Source: Chthonomonadaceae bacterium
GTDB lineage: Bacteria > Armatimonadota > Fimbriimonadia > Fimbriimonadales > Fimbriimonadaceae
Length of the DNA stretch: 64,000 nt
Reading direction: 5' to 3'
Assembly: GCA_015709495.1 (NCBI GenBank)
Contig: CP054189.1
Location: forward strand, 868,001 to 932,000
Both the position numbers and the translations under genes were made by a program. Every line of letters starts with the position of its first letter. The stretch's first letter is position 1. This document shows positions 10,598 to 18,016 of the stretch, piece by piece. The notes beneath the pieces are model-generated. The model had not been told where the DNA came from, did not search any database, and was given only the letters and a program-made list of their open reading frames with translations.

Positions 10598-11313
10598 GCG
10601 ATCGCCTCAGAAACGTAAAGGATTCTGTGGCAAGACTCGCACAGTGCCAGCCTGCCTTCCTTGGCGAGCTCGAGACCTTTCAGGGGCACCTTCGTACCGC
10701 AGCGCTCGCACATTTGATCCTTCCCGACTCGAGTCATCCCGATCCCACCGTGGTTCTTTCGGATGGACTCGTACCTCGTGAGAAGCATGGGATCGACGCG
10801 GGACACGGCCTCGGGCCGCTCGGCGGTCCGCTTCTTGAAGGCGTCCTCCAACTTCGATTTGAGCTGGAGAACCTGCTTCTGGTGGGCCGCAAGGAGCCTT
10901 TGCTGCTCTTCGATCTGGCGTTGCAGCGCCTCAGATTCGGCCTTTGCAGGCGGTACGAGTTCCCAGAGTTCGAGGATTCGGACATCGGCCTCTCCGCGCT
11001 GCCTGCGGAGCATCTCTATCTCCCTCTGCATCGCTTCGACTTCGCGCGGGTTGACGATTCGCCCGCTAAAGAGGTCTTTCTCGAACTTCGCGATCTTCTC
11101 GTCGATGCCCTTTTGCTTCAGTTCCAGGTCGGCCTGCTCGCCCGCGAGCTGATGGTAGCGCTCTTGAGCGCCCGCAAGGAGTTGGGAAAGCCGGTCGATC
11201 TCGCGCTGAATCTCGCGTCCCGGATCGAGCCCCGCGGCCCGTGCGCGAATCTCGACAATGGCCGCGTCGATTTGGTGAAGCTGCCAGAGTCGAAAGAGCG
11301 CATCGGGAGACAT
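10594..11313 (-). CDS. Coiled-coil protein with C4 zinc ribbon (CT398/DUF164 type)
   Basis: 239 residues. Positions about 10-165 form a long alpha-helical coiled-coil hairpin rich in Glu, Arg and Leu. The C-terminus has a C4 zinc ribbon, MCERCGTKVPLKG followed by ALCESCHR. This matches the CT398/DUF164 family, whose role is unsettled (links to RNA or secretion have been proposed). It heads a minus-strand cluster with the lipoprotein, GT2 and cysteine desulfurase genes, and a candidate -10 lies 5 nt before its ATG. Confidence 0.88.
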   Translation of the reverse strand: MSPDALFRLWQLHQIDAAIVEIRARAAGLDPGREIQREIDRLSQLLAGAQERYHQLAGEQADLELKQKGIDEKIAKFEKDLFSGRIVNPREVEAMQREIEMLRRQRGEADVRILELWELVPPAKAESEALQRQIEEQQRLLAAHQKQVLQLKSKLEDAFKKRTAERPEAVSRVDPMLLTRYESIRKNHGGIGMTRVGKDQMCERCGTKVPLKGLELAKEGRLALCESCHRILYVSEAIA

Positions 11314-11318
11314 GGCCT

Positions 11319-11324
11319 ATTATG
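11319..11324 (-). promoter_or_regulatory. Candidate leaderless -10 (CATAAT)
   Basis: CATAAT ends 5 nt before the ATG of the zinc-ribbon gene. No clear -35 is visible. Confidence 0.4.
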
Positions 11325-11413
11325 ACGCCGGGTTGGGCGGCGAGTTTCGGAATAGATCGGAAGGAGTCTTTCCCCACGGCGCCGAAAGGAACCTACCGAG
11401 AGCAAAGTGGACC

Positions 11414-11800
11414 ATGGCCTGTCAGTTTACGAGCCTCATATTGGATGTCCGAGACATGGACGTGTCGCTGGAGTTCTATCACGGACTCCTTCACCTTCCG
11501 GTGCGGCACGAGGAGGACTGGGACGGCCATAGGCTCGCGTACCTCTCGACCGGAGCGACCGAAATCCTCCTTCTCCAGCAGCCCGCCAACGAGCAAAACC
11601 CCATGCTGGACCGAGCAGGGGGCCAGGTGATCAACTTCCGAATTGGAAACCTTCCCCAAGTGTCCAAGTTCCTGATCGACCACAAGGTCACCATTCTGCG
11701 CGGGCTTGAAATGGCGGTTTGGGGCGAGCGGACCCTTCTGGTGGCGGACCCGGACGGTTACGCCGTGTTGTTGTCGGAGCCCGTTGGGACGATGCACTGA
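11414..11800 (+). CDS. VOC (glyoxalase/bleomycin-resistance fold) protein
   Basis: A 128-residue single-module vicinal-oxygen-chelate protein. The bab-bbb pattern is clear: ILDVRDMDVSLEFYHGLLHLPV at the start, then RLAYLSTGATEILLLQQ, and TLLVADPDGYAVLLSEP at the end. The Glu in the last strand region and an early residue would form the metal site of a dimer. The substrate is unknown. The ATG at 11414 is chosen because the fold begins there; the longer frame adds a non-conserved leader. Confidence 0.85.
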   Translation: MACQFTSLILDVRDMDVSLEFYHGLLHLPVRHEEDWDGHRLAYLSTGATEILLLQQPANEQNPMLDRAGGQVINFRIGNLPQVSKFLIDHKVTILRGLEMAVWGERTLLVADPDGYAVLLSEPVGTMH

Positions 11801-12003
11801 TCTTGCGGCTCGGCGGCAGATTCTCCGCAAGTTGCCGCGCGAGAGAGGATCAGCCTTTCCCGGAAGTCGTTGAAGACGCAAATCGCGCGCAAGCCATAAA
11901 CGTTGGCGACGGAAACCGCCCCGCTCCAATCGGCCGGGTTGAGCTTCCCATTCTTACACTTTGCGGCTTCAGAGTCCCAAAGGGCGCAGTCCTCACAGTA
12001 CAC
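11758..12003 (-). CDS. Small Cys-rich protein of unknown function
   Basis: An 81-residue frame starting with GTG, preceded by a GAGGT Shine-Dalgarno at a normal distance. The first 60 residues look like a real protein: C-x2-C-x3-W (YCEDCALWD), then KCKNGKLNPADW, VANVYGLRAICVFNDFRE. Its cysteines could bind zinc or an Fe-S cluster. Codons 1-65 occupy the otherwise empty stretch 11801-12003; the tail overlaps the VOC gene antisense. It is divergent from the gene at 12019. No family is recognised. Confidence 0.55.
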   Translation of the reverse strand: MYCEDCALWDSEAAKCKNGKLNPADWSGAVSVANVYGLRAICVFNDFRERLILSRAATCGESAAEPQDQCIVPTGSDNNTA

Positions 12004-12018
12004 TTGCAGTCAACCTCG

Positions 12019-13146
12019 ATGGTCGTTTCGGTCTTGCTTCTCGGCGCGGCGATTCAAACCGGCGTATCTCCCACCGGACACCCTCTGACGTTCGGAAACA
12101 ACACGTTCTACCTCCAAACGCCGGCCGGAGCGCACAAGCACTCCCTCGAAGCGGTTCTCAAGGAGGAGGCGCCGCGAACGAGCGTTCTCTTCCGAAAGGA
12201 CGACGTATTCGCCGTGTGGGACTCCCGCGGACTTTCGGTCCGAAAGGGCAGCCACGTGAAGACCACGCGAATGCCCGATGCGGCGCGAAGCCCGAAGCTG
12301 TTCACCGCGGAGCAAATCGGCGCGAACGATCTCGCCATTCGAGCCAAGCAACGGACCGCCGGAGCGACCGCGCTCAGCGGGGCGGTTCGGCTCGACGACA
12401 AAGCCTACTTCCTTTTGAGGTGGCACGATGTTTCGGGAGCCCTTTGGTTGGAGGCGCTCTTCGCGGTAGACCTCACCTCGGAGAATCCCGCTCCGTACCT
12501 CGTGGGGAGGCTGGAAGGACGCTCGATCGACTTTGATCGGGGGGCGAGCCCCGCCGCGATCGAACCCATCGAAGCCCGCAAGCCCGTTTCGCTCGACGAC
12601 AGCTTCGATCGGCTCTTCGTCGTAAGCGACGGGATCGCAGCTTTTTCCAAACTGGACGATGGCCGGTGGGGACTGGCAGGCTATGACCCTTCGACGCGCG
12701 AGTTCTATTTCAAGATCGCCGGCGCGAACCTTCGGTGGCTTACCCGTTGCGGCTCCCGACTCACCGCTTTCGTCGAAGGAACCGCGCACGGCTCCCTCAT
12801 CCTGGGCCGATTCGACATTCCCACGGGGAGCCGCCGGTACCTCATGGAGACACGGGGGTCGATTCGGCTTCTGGATCGCGAGTCCCCCTGGCTTTCGATC
12901 GCGCACGAAGAGACCAACGTTTGGCTGCACGATCTCGCTGCTGGCACAAAGCTGCTGCTTCCGGACTCTGCCGGGCTCGCGCGGGTCGGGCCTGGGGTGT
13001 TGGTCTGGAGCCCGCAGCGCGCGCCCACGTTCGCCGCCTACTACGACACCACCCGCGCCAAACAGCTCGCGCAATGGAATCAAGTCCGGACTTCGAGGTC
13101 AGGGACTCGCCCGTTCTTGGCAACGGTTAGCTCTAAGTCGCCATAA
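12019..13146 (+). CDS. Hypothetical, possibly exported protein
   Basis: 375 residues. The N-terminus MVVSVLLLGAAIQTG is a short hydrophobic signal, which places the start at 12019; the frame upstream overlaps the VOC gene and has no family character. The body is a run of beta strands with repeated Asp/Trp-containing turns (for example FAVWDSRGLSV, FFVVSD-type and WSPQRAPTFAAYYD), suggesting a beta-propeller-like fold. I do not recognise a family. It ends 9 nt before pyrR. Confidence 0.65.
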   Translation: MVVSVLLLGAAIQTGVSPTGHPLTFGNNTFYLQTPAGAHKHSLEAVLKEEAPRTSVLFRKDDVFAVWDSRGLSVRKGSHVKTTRMPDAARSPKLFTAEQIGANDLAIRAKQRTAGATALSGAVRLDDKAYFLLRWHDVSGALWLEALFAVDLTSENPAPYLVGRLEGRSIDFDRGASPAAIEPIEARKPVSLDDSFDRLFVVSDGIAAFSKLDDGRWGLAGYDPSTREFYFKIAGANLRWLTRCGSRLTAFVEGTAHGSLILGRFDIPTGSRRYLMETRGSIRLLDRESPWLSIAHEETNVWLHDLAAGTKLLLPDSAGLARVGPGVLVWSPQRAPTFAAYYDTTRAKQLAQWNQVRTSRSGTRPFLATVSSKSP

Positions 13147-13147
13147 T
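13117..13147 (+). promoter_or_regulatory. Candidate pyrR promoter
   Basis: TTGGCA (13117-13122) and CATAAT (13142-13147) are 19 nt apart, and the ATG of pyrR follows 8 nt later. That leaves no room for an mRNA leader of the type used for pyr attenuation. Confidence 0.4.
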
Positions 13148-13155
13148 CACCAACG

Positions 13156-13689
13156 ATGAGCATAAGGCTCCTCGATTCAGCCGACATTCGACGAACGCTG
13201 GGTAGGCTTGCCCATGAGGTCCTCGAATCCAACCACGGAGCGGAAGACTTAGTCGTGGTCGGCGTCGTCAAGCGGGGGTGGCAGCTCGCCAAGAGGCTCT
13301 CCTTTGCGATGTCGCAAATCGAGGGCGTGCAAGTGCCTTGCGGAAAGCTGAGCATCGCGGGGTTCCGAGACGACCGTCCCGGTGAGCCTAACGACGAGAC
13401 CGAGATCGCCTTTGAGGTCACTGGCAAGAAGGTCATCCTCGTCGATGAGTTGATCTACACGGGCCGAACGTCCCGGGCCGCGTTGGACGCGTTGTTCCAG
13501 TACGGGAGGCCCCAAGTCGTGCGCTTGGCGGTTCTGCTGGACCGGGGGCATCGAGAGCTGCCGATTCAACCCGACTACTGCGGGCGGGTGATCCCAACGG
13601 AAAGGTCCGATCATGTGCGGGTGCTGTTTGCCGAAATCGAAGGAGAAGACGCAGTGCTGCTCGAGCGCGGCGAGGCCGAGGGGAACTGA
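13156..13689 (+). CDS. pyrR: PyrR, pyr operon regulator / uracil phosphoribosyltransferase
   Basis: In Bacillus this protein binds pyr mRNA in response to UMP/UTP and also makes UMP from uracil and PRPP. The 177 residues carry the PRPP loop VILVDELIYTGRT near residue 93-105 and the family's VVGVVKRGWQLAKRL segment. It is the first gene of a pyrimidine operon and sits 3 nt before pyrB. No attenuator hairpin is visible before it or between it and pyrB, so how it acts on RNA here is unclear. Confidence 0.95.
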   Translation: MSIRLLDSADIRRTLGRLAHEVLESNHGAEDLVVVGVVKRGWQLAKRLSFAMSQIEGVQVPCGKLSIAGFRDDRPGEPNDETEIAFEVTGKKVILVDELIYTGRTSRAALDALFQYGRPQVVRLAVLLDRGHRELPIQPDYCGRVIPTERSDHVRVLFAEIEGEDAVLLERGEAEGN

Positions 13690-13692
13690 AAC

Positions 13693-14673
13693 ATGTACAG
13701 GAACCTACTGACGATCCGAGATATGGACCGGGCGCAGATCGAGGAGTTTCTCGACCTCGCCGTCGAGATGAAGTCTCGCGTTCTCTCGGGCAAGCCGCTA
13801 CCCGATATGGGCCGGTTGACGCTTGGCATGTTGTTCTTCGAGCCCTCCACACGCACGCGAGTCTCTTTTGAGCGAGCGGCTCACTATCTCGGCATGAGGA
13901 TCGCGAACTTCTCTCAGCCGGGAAGCTCGATGAACAAGGGCGAGACGCTCAAAGACACGATCCTCACCCTCCGGTATGAGAGGTTGAACGGGCTGGTGAT
14001 CCGGCATCGAATGAGCGGGTCCCCACTTCTGGCCGCGCAGTACTTTACGGGGCCAGTTCTCAACGCCGGAGACGGCATGCACGAGCACCCGACGCAGGCG
14101 CTTGGGGACGCCTTGACCGTACTCGAACGCAAGGGTCGGCTCTCGGACCTGCGGGTTGCGATCGTGGGCGACGTGCTGCATTCGAGGGTAGCTCGATCCA
14201 ACGCTTGGCTGTTCTCGAAACTCGGCAACGAGGTTCGATTTGTGGGCCCACGAACGTTGATGCCCGCTCATGGCGCGATGCTGCCCGCCAACATCTATTA
14301 CGATCTCGAAGAGGGGATCGACAACGCCGATGTCGTGATGTGTCTCAGGCTCCAAAAGGAACGGATGGAGGGAACCGCGCTGAGTTCGATCGCCGAATAT
14401 GCGAAGCTCTATCAGGTCAACGCCCGGAGCCTTCGATATGCCGCTCCCGATTGCCTTGTGATGCACCCAGGACCGCTCAACCGGGGGGTCGAAGTCGATG
14501 ACCTCGCGGCTGACGGCGAGCAGTCGGCGATCACCCAACAGGTCGAGAACGGCATCTTCGTGCGCATGGCGGGCCTCTATTGGGCGTTCGGGGGCAAGCG
14601 GAAATCCCGCTCTGAGGGGCCCAAGAAACCCGCCGCGAAACCCAAGGCGACCAAGACGAAGGCGAAAGCATGA
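13693..14673 (+). CDS. pyrB: Aspartate carbamoyltransferase catalytic subunit
   Basis: Joins carbamoyl phosphate and aspartate, the committed step of pyrimidine synthesis. The 326 residues carry the carbamoyl-phosphate motif FFEPSTRTRVSFE (about 47-59) and MHEHPTQALGD (about 128). HPGPLNRGVEV lies at the aspartate site. The catalytic core ends near residue 298. It is followed by a 25-residue tail rich in Lys, Ala and Pro (PKKPAAKPKATKTKAKA), which is not part of the enzyme fold. The stop overlaps the pyrC start (ATGA). No pyrI gene is next to it. Confidence 0.96.
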   Translation: MYRNLLTIRDMDRAQIEEFLDLAVEMKSRVLSGKPLPDMGRLTLGMLFFEPSTRTRVSFERAAHYLGMRIANFSQPGSSMNKGETLKDTILTLRYERLNGLVIRHRMSGSPLLAAQYFTGPVLNAGDGMHEHPTQALGDALTVLERKGRLSDLRVAIVGDVLHSRVARSNAWLFSKLGNEVRFVGPRTLMPAHGAMLPANIYYDLEEGIDNADVVMCLRLQKERMEGTALSSIAEYAKLYQVNARSLRYAAPDCLVMHPGPLNRGVEVDDLAADGEQSAITQQVENGIFVRMAGLYWAFGGKRKSRSEGPKKPAAKPKATKTKAKA

Positions 14674-15992
14674 AACTACTTCTCAAGAACGGCAGAATCC
14701 TTGACCCCTCGCAAGGCCTGGACACCGTAGGGAGCGTGCTGATCGAGGACGCGCAGATCGCTGAGATCGGCCCAGATATCAGGATCAACGACGTCGATGA
14801 GGTTTACGATTGCTCGGGCCTTTGGATCTGCCCTGGACTCGTCGACCTCCACGTTCATTTGCGCGAGCCCGGCGGGGAGCACAAGGAAACCATCCTGACC
14901 GGAACCCAGGCGGCGGCCGCTGGCGGCTACACGAACATCTGCTGCATGCCCAATACGGAGCCTCCGCTCGACAGCCCGACGCTGATCGACTTCATCCTCG
15001 ACAGGGCCGCATCGCCCGAGGCTGGGGGAGTGTTCGTCGCCCCGGTCGGCGCGTTGACGAAGGGCCTGGAGGGCAAGCACCTCAGCGACCTCGCCGCGCT
15101 CAAGAGGGCCGGAATCGTGGCGGCTTCGGATGAGGGCTACCCGACGCAAGACGCACTGGTGATGAAGCAGGCGATGGAGTTTTGCGTTCAGCTCGATTTG
15201 CCGATCATCGCCCACTGCGAAGACGCCTCCTTGCTGAAGGGAGGGGCGATGAACGAGGGCGACATGAGCGCTATGTTGGGTCTCCACGGGATCCCTCGCA
15301 GCGCCGAAGAGGTCGCCGTCGCGCGCAACTGCATCCTCGCCATGCACGCGGGCTGCCAGCTTCACATCATGCGGGTGAGCACGTGGGGCACGATCGAGCT
15401 CATCCGGCAAGCCAAGCACTTGGGCGCCCCAGTCACGTGCGAAGTCGCGCCGCCGCACTTCGTGTTCACCGAAAACGCGGTCGGCGACTTCGACACGAGG
15501 TACAAGATGCAACCCCCGCTGCGGACGGAGGTGGATGTGGACATCATCCTCCAGGCCCTTCAGGACGGTACGATCGACTGCATCTCCAGCGACCATTCGC
15601 CCCACGCGGCGCACGAGGTTCACGCTCCCTTTGAGGAAGCCCCTTTTGGCGTCGTCGGGATTGAATCGGTCGTGGGCGTGACGCTCACCTACCTCACCCA
15701 CCGGGGCGTTCTCAGCCCTCTCGAAACGATTCGCAAGCTGTCAACGACCCCCGCCCAGATTCTGAGGCTGGATGCGGGAACCCTCAAGCCCGGCGCAGCG
15801 CCTGTGGCCCAGGTCACCGTGATCGACCCCAACGTCGAGTGGGTCTTCGATGTGAATCGAACGTTCAGCAAGAGCAAGAACAGCCCGTTCCACGGATCTG
15901 AACTTCGCGGAAAGCCGGTTCTGACCTTCTGCGGCGTGGAGGTCTACCGCGACGTGATGTTCGACAGCAAGCGCTACGCCACGGTGATGTAA
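14670..15992 (+). CDS. pyrC: Dihydroorotase
   Basis: Zinc amidohydrolase that closes carbamoyl aspartate to dihydroorotate. The 440 residues are of the long class-I type. DLHVHLREPG has the two metal-binding histidines, HCED and the SDHSPHA loop hold further metal and catalytic residues, and AAAAGGYTNICCMPNT is the family signature. The start overlaps pyrB by 4 nt, and the stop overlaps the next start by 1 nt, so pyrR-pyrB-pyrC and the lipoprotein gene are co-translated. Confidence 0.96.
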   Translation: MKLLLKNGRILDPSQGLDTVGSVLIEDAQIAEIGPDIRINDVDEVYDCSGLWICPGLVDLHVHLREPGGEHKETILTGTQAAAAGGYTNICCMPNTEPPLDSPTLIDFILDRAASPEAGGVFVAPVGALTKGLEGKHLSDLAALKRAGIVAASDEGYPTQDALVMKQAMEFCVQLDLPIIAHCEDASLLKGGAMNEGDMSAMLGLHGIPRSAEEVAVARNCILAMHAGCQLHIMRVSTWGTIELIRQAKHLGAPVTCEVAPPHFVFTENAVGDFDTRYKMQPPLRTEVDVDIILQALQDGTIDCISSDHSPHAAHEVHAPFEEAPFGVVGIESVVGVTLTYLTHRGVLSPLETIRKLSTTPAQILRLDAGTLKPGAAPVAQVTVIDPNVEWVFDVNRTFSKSKNSPFHGSELRGKPVLTFCGVEVYRDVMFDSKRYATVM

Positions 15993-16783
15993 TGGGAAAG
16001 TGGCGCATGGCCCCTTTCGTAATCGGGCTCGCCGCCGCGGCCCTGCTCCTTTCGGCTGGCGGTTGCAGCTTGGGATCGCCCCCTGACCCGAACGACCCCG
16101 AGGCGGTCGGCGAGTTGCAGCCTGAGGTGATCCAGCGGAACCTTGCACGGGCGGCGAACGCGCTTCAGGAGCGAGTGCTTCGGGGAGAACTCACCGATCA
16201 AGAGCGGAATGAGTACCTGACGCACTACGCAGAAAAGCTCACGCAATCGGTCGATGTCGCCCGGATCAAGCCCGAGCAGGCTTGGCGCTATGCCGACGCG
16301 TTTCGAACGGCGCGGATGTGGGACCGTGCCATTCCGATCTATGAAACTGCGCTCGAATGGGCGCGGCGGGAAAACGACGTGGACCGGATCGTCAACGACA
16401 GCCTTCGGCTGGCTCAGTGCCTCGCCCATACGGGCAAGGCCAAGGAGGCGATCGAACTGGCGCGCGGCACTTTTGAGGTCGCCCCCAAAGACAAGGCGCC
16501 TATCCTGATGAGCGTACTGTACGAGATCGTTCCGCCCCTCGAAGGCAAGAGCGTGGATCGGGAGCTCGCTCAGCTCGTCGAGGAGGCGATCGGCCAGCAC
16601 TTGCAGGTCGTCGTCGATGTGGATTCCCCTTCTGGTCAAGCCTTTGTGGGCGCGAAGGTCATTCACGTGCGAAAGGCCTGGCAGAAGGTGATCGAACTGC
16701 ACCAAGCGGCCGGGGACGACCTTGCTGCGAAGAAGGCCGCCGAGCGAGCTGACCAGGCGCTTTCGCACCAGGCCGTTCTGTAG
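15992..16783 (+). CDS. TPR-containing lipoprotein
   Basis: 263 residues. The signal peptide ends LLLSAGGC, a good lipobox, so the mature protein should be a lipid-anchored envelope protein. Residues about 80-165 read as two or three TPR helices (AWRYADAFRTARMWDRAIPIYETALEWARREND, then LAQCLAHTGKAKEAIELARG). Partners are unknown. It is translationally linked to pyrC (TAATG). The lipoprotein-processing gene lgt follows 62 nt later. Confidence 0.8.
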   Translation: MGKWRMAPFVIGLAAAALLLSAGGCSLGSPPDPNDPEAVGELQPEVIQRNLARAANALQERVLRGELTDQERNEYLTHYAEKLTQSVDVARIKPEQAWRYADAFRTARMWDRAIPIYETALEWARRENDVDRIVNDSLRLAQCLAHTGKAKEAIELARGTFEVAPKDKAPILMSVLYEIVPPLEGKSVDRELAQLVEEAIGQHLQVVVDVDSPSGQAFVGAKVIHVRKAWQKVIELHQAAGDDLAAKKAAERADQALSHQAVL

Positions 16784-16815
16784 GACCCCTCCCGGGCGAC
16801 GGACGTGCGCGAAGG

Positions 16816-16821
16816 TACACT
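16816..16821 (+). promoter_or_regulatory. Candidate -10 for lgt (TACACT)
   Basis: TACACT lies 24 nt before the lgt ATG, leaving room for a short leader with a weak GGCAGGA ribosome site. Confidence 0.3.
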
Positions 16822-16845
16822 CCGCCCCGGCAGGATCGAGCGCGT

Positions 16846-17637
16846 ATGCACCCCATCCTCTTCCAAATCGGCGAATTCAAGGTCTACAGCTACGGCTTTG
16901 CGATCCTGATCGCCTTCCTTGTCGGGGTTTATCTCGCGCGAAGGCGTGCGAAGCGGTACGGGCTCACCCCGCAGCAAATCACCGATGCGAGCTTCGCCAT
17001 CTTGCTCTTGGGCATCATCGGCGCTCGCGTCGTCTTCATTCTGCAATCGTTGGAGTACTACCGACAGAACCCCCAAGAACTTTGGACCCTTCAGTTTCGC
17101 GGGCTTACGAGCTTTGGGGGCTTGATTTTCGGCTTCTTCGCCGCTTGGGGCTTCGCTTGGCGAGCCAAGAAGCCGCTGCTCGCGCTCCTCGATACGGCGG
17201 CGGTGCCCGTCCTGATCGGCCACGCCATCGGCCGCGTCGGGTGTCTCCTGAACGGGTGCTGCTACGGCGGCGTCTGCGATCTGCCCTGGGGAATCCATGT
17301 GGAAGGGTACAGCGAGTTGCACCACCCGGCTCAAATCTACGACTCCTTGATGCTCGTCGCGGGGGCGTGGATTCTGCATCGGATCGAGAAGAAAGGGCTG
17401 GCCCTGGGCCAGTCGTTCGCCGCGATGCTCGTCGTCTACGGGGTGGCCCGGTTCGCGTACGAGTTCTTCCGGGCGGGCGTCACCTCGACGACGATCGCGA
17501 ACCTCCCCCTCACCGAGGCCCACATCGCCGCCGCGGTGATGGCGATTATAGGAATCGGGCTCTATGCGGTCTGGGGTCGGCGTAAGGGCGCGAAGCCCGA
17601 TCTTTCCACCGAAGACCCGGCTCCGAGCCAAGCCTGA
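16846..17637 (+). CDS. lgt: Prolipoprotein diacylglyceryl transferase
   Basis: Inner-membrane enzyme that moves diacylglycerol from phosphatidylglycerol to the lipobox cysteine. The 263 residues have about seven membrane segments. The Lgt signature GHAIGRVGCLLNGCCYGG, with the essential Arg, lies near residue 125, and YGFAILIAFLVG is the typical first helix. It serves the many lipoproteins in this window. The final 12 residues are polar and variable. Confidence 0.95.
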   Translation: MHPILFQIGEFKVYSYGFAILIAFLVGVYLARRRAKRYGLTPQQITDASFAILLLGIIGARVVFILQSLEYYRQNPQELWTLQFRGLTSFGGLIFGFFAAWGFAWRAKKPLLALLDTAAVPVLIGHAIGRVGCLLNGCCYGGVCDLPWGIHVEGYSELHHPAQIYDSLMLVAGAWILHRIEKKGLALGQSFAAMLVVYGVARFAYEFFRAGVTSTTIANLPLTEAHIAAAVMAIIGIGLYAVWGRRKGAKPDLSTEDPAPSQA

Positions 17638-17695
17638 GGTATCCTACGTCCTGCCAATCAGGGGCCGAGCCCCAACCCAAAGGAATCACCGGTTT

Positions 17696-17974
17696 ATGCG
17701 CATTCGAAACAAAGAGATCCGCCAGCGTCGCCACAGAAAGGAAAAACGGGTCAAGGAACTGATCAACGAGCTCAAGGGGGCTACGCTAGCCAAGGCGCCT
17801 GAGCCTGCTGCCAAAAAGCCCGCCGCCAAGAAGCCCGCCGCGAAGCCTGCGAAGTCCAAGAAGCCAGAAACCGAAGCCGCAGAAAAACCGGCAGCCAAAG
17901 CGCCGAAAAAGCCTGCCGCGAAGAAGGCTCCGGCAAAGAAGGCCCCCGCCAAGTCCGAGCCCCAATCGGAATAA
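17696..17974 (+). CDS. Small basic, histone-H1-like protein
   Basis: 92 residues. The first 30 are a charged helix (RNKEIRQRRHRKEKRVKEL). The rest is a Lys/Ala/Pro low-complexity tail with repeated KKPAAKK, AKKAPAKK and similar units. This resembles histone-H1-like or AlgP-type DNA-binding tails. AAGGA about 10 nt upstream and the helical N-terminus fix the ATG at 17696; the longer frame overlaps lgt. It lies between lgt and asnS. A role in nucleoid or RNA binding is inference from composition only. Confidence 0.75.
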   Translation: MRIRNKEIRQRRHRKEKRVKELINELKGATLAKAPEPAAKKPAAKKPAAKPAKSKKPETEAAEKPAAKAPKKPAAKKAPAKKAPAKSEPQSE

Positions 17975-18001
17975 AGTCGGAACCTCCGCCGAACCACCCG
18001 G

Positions 18002-18007
18002 TAAACT
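18002..18007 (+). promoter_or_regulatory. Candidate leaderless -10 (TAAACT)
   Basis: TAAACT lies 9 nt before the asnS ATG, with no Shine-Dalgarno between them. Confidence 0.4.
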
Positions 18008-18016
18008 CCCCGCTCG

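Noticed and set aside
17800..17960. DNA tandem repeat or repeat array
   Set aside because: It is low-complexity coding sequence of the H1-like protein; units are not exact.
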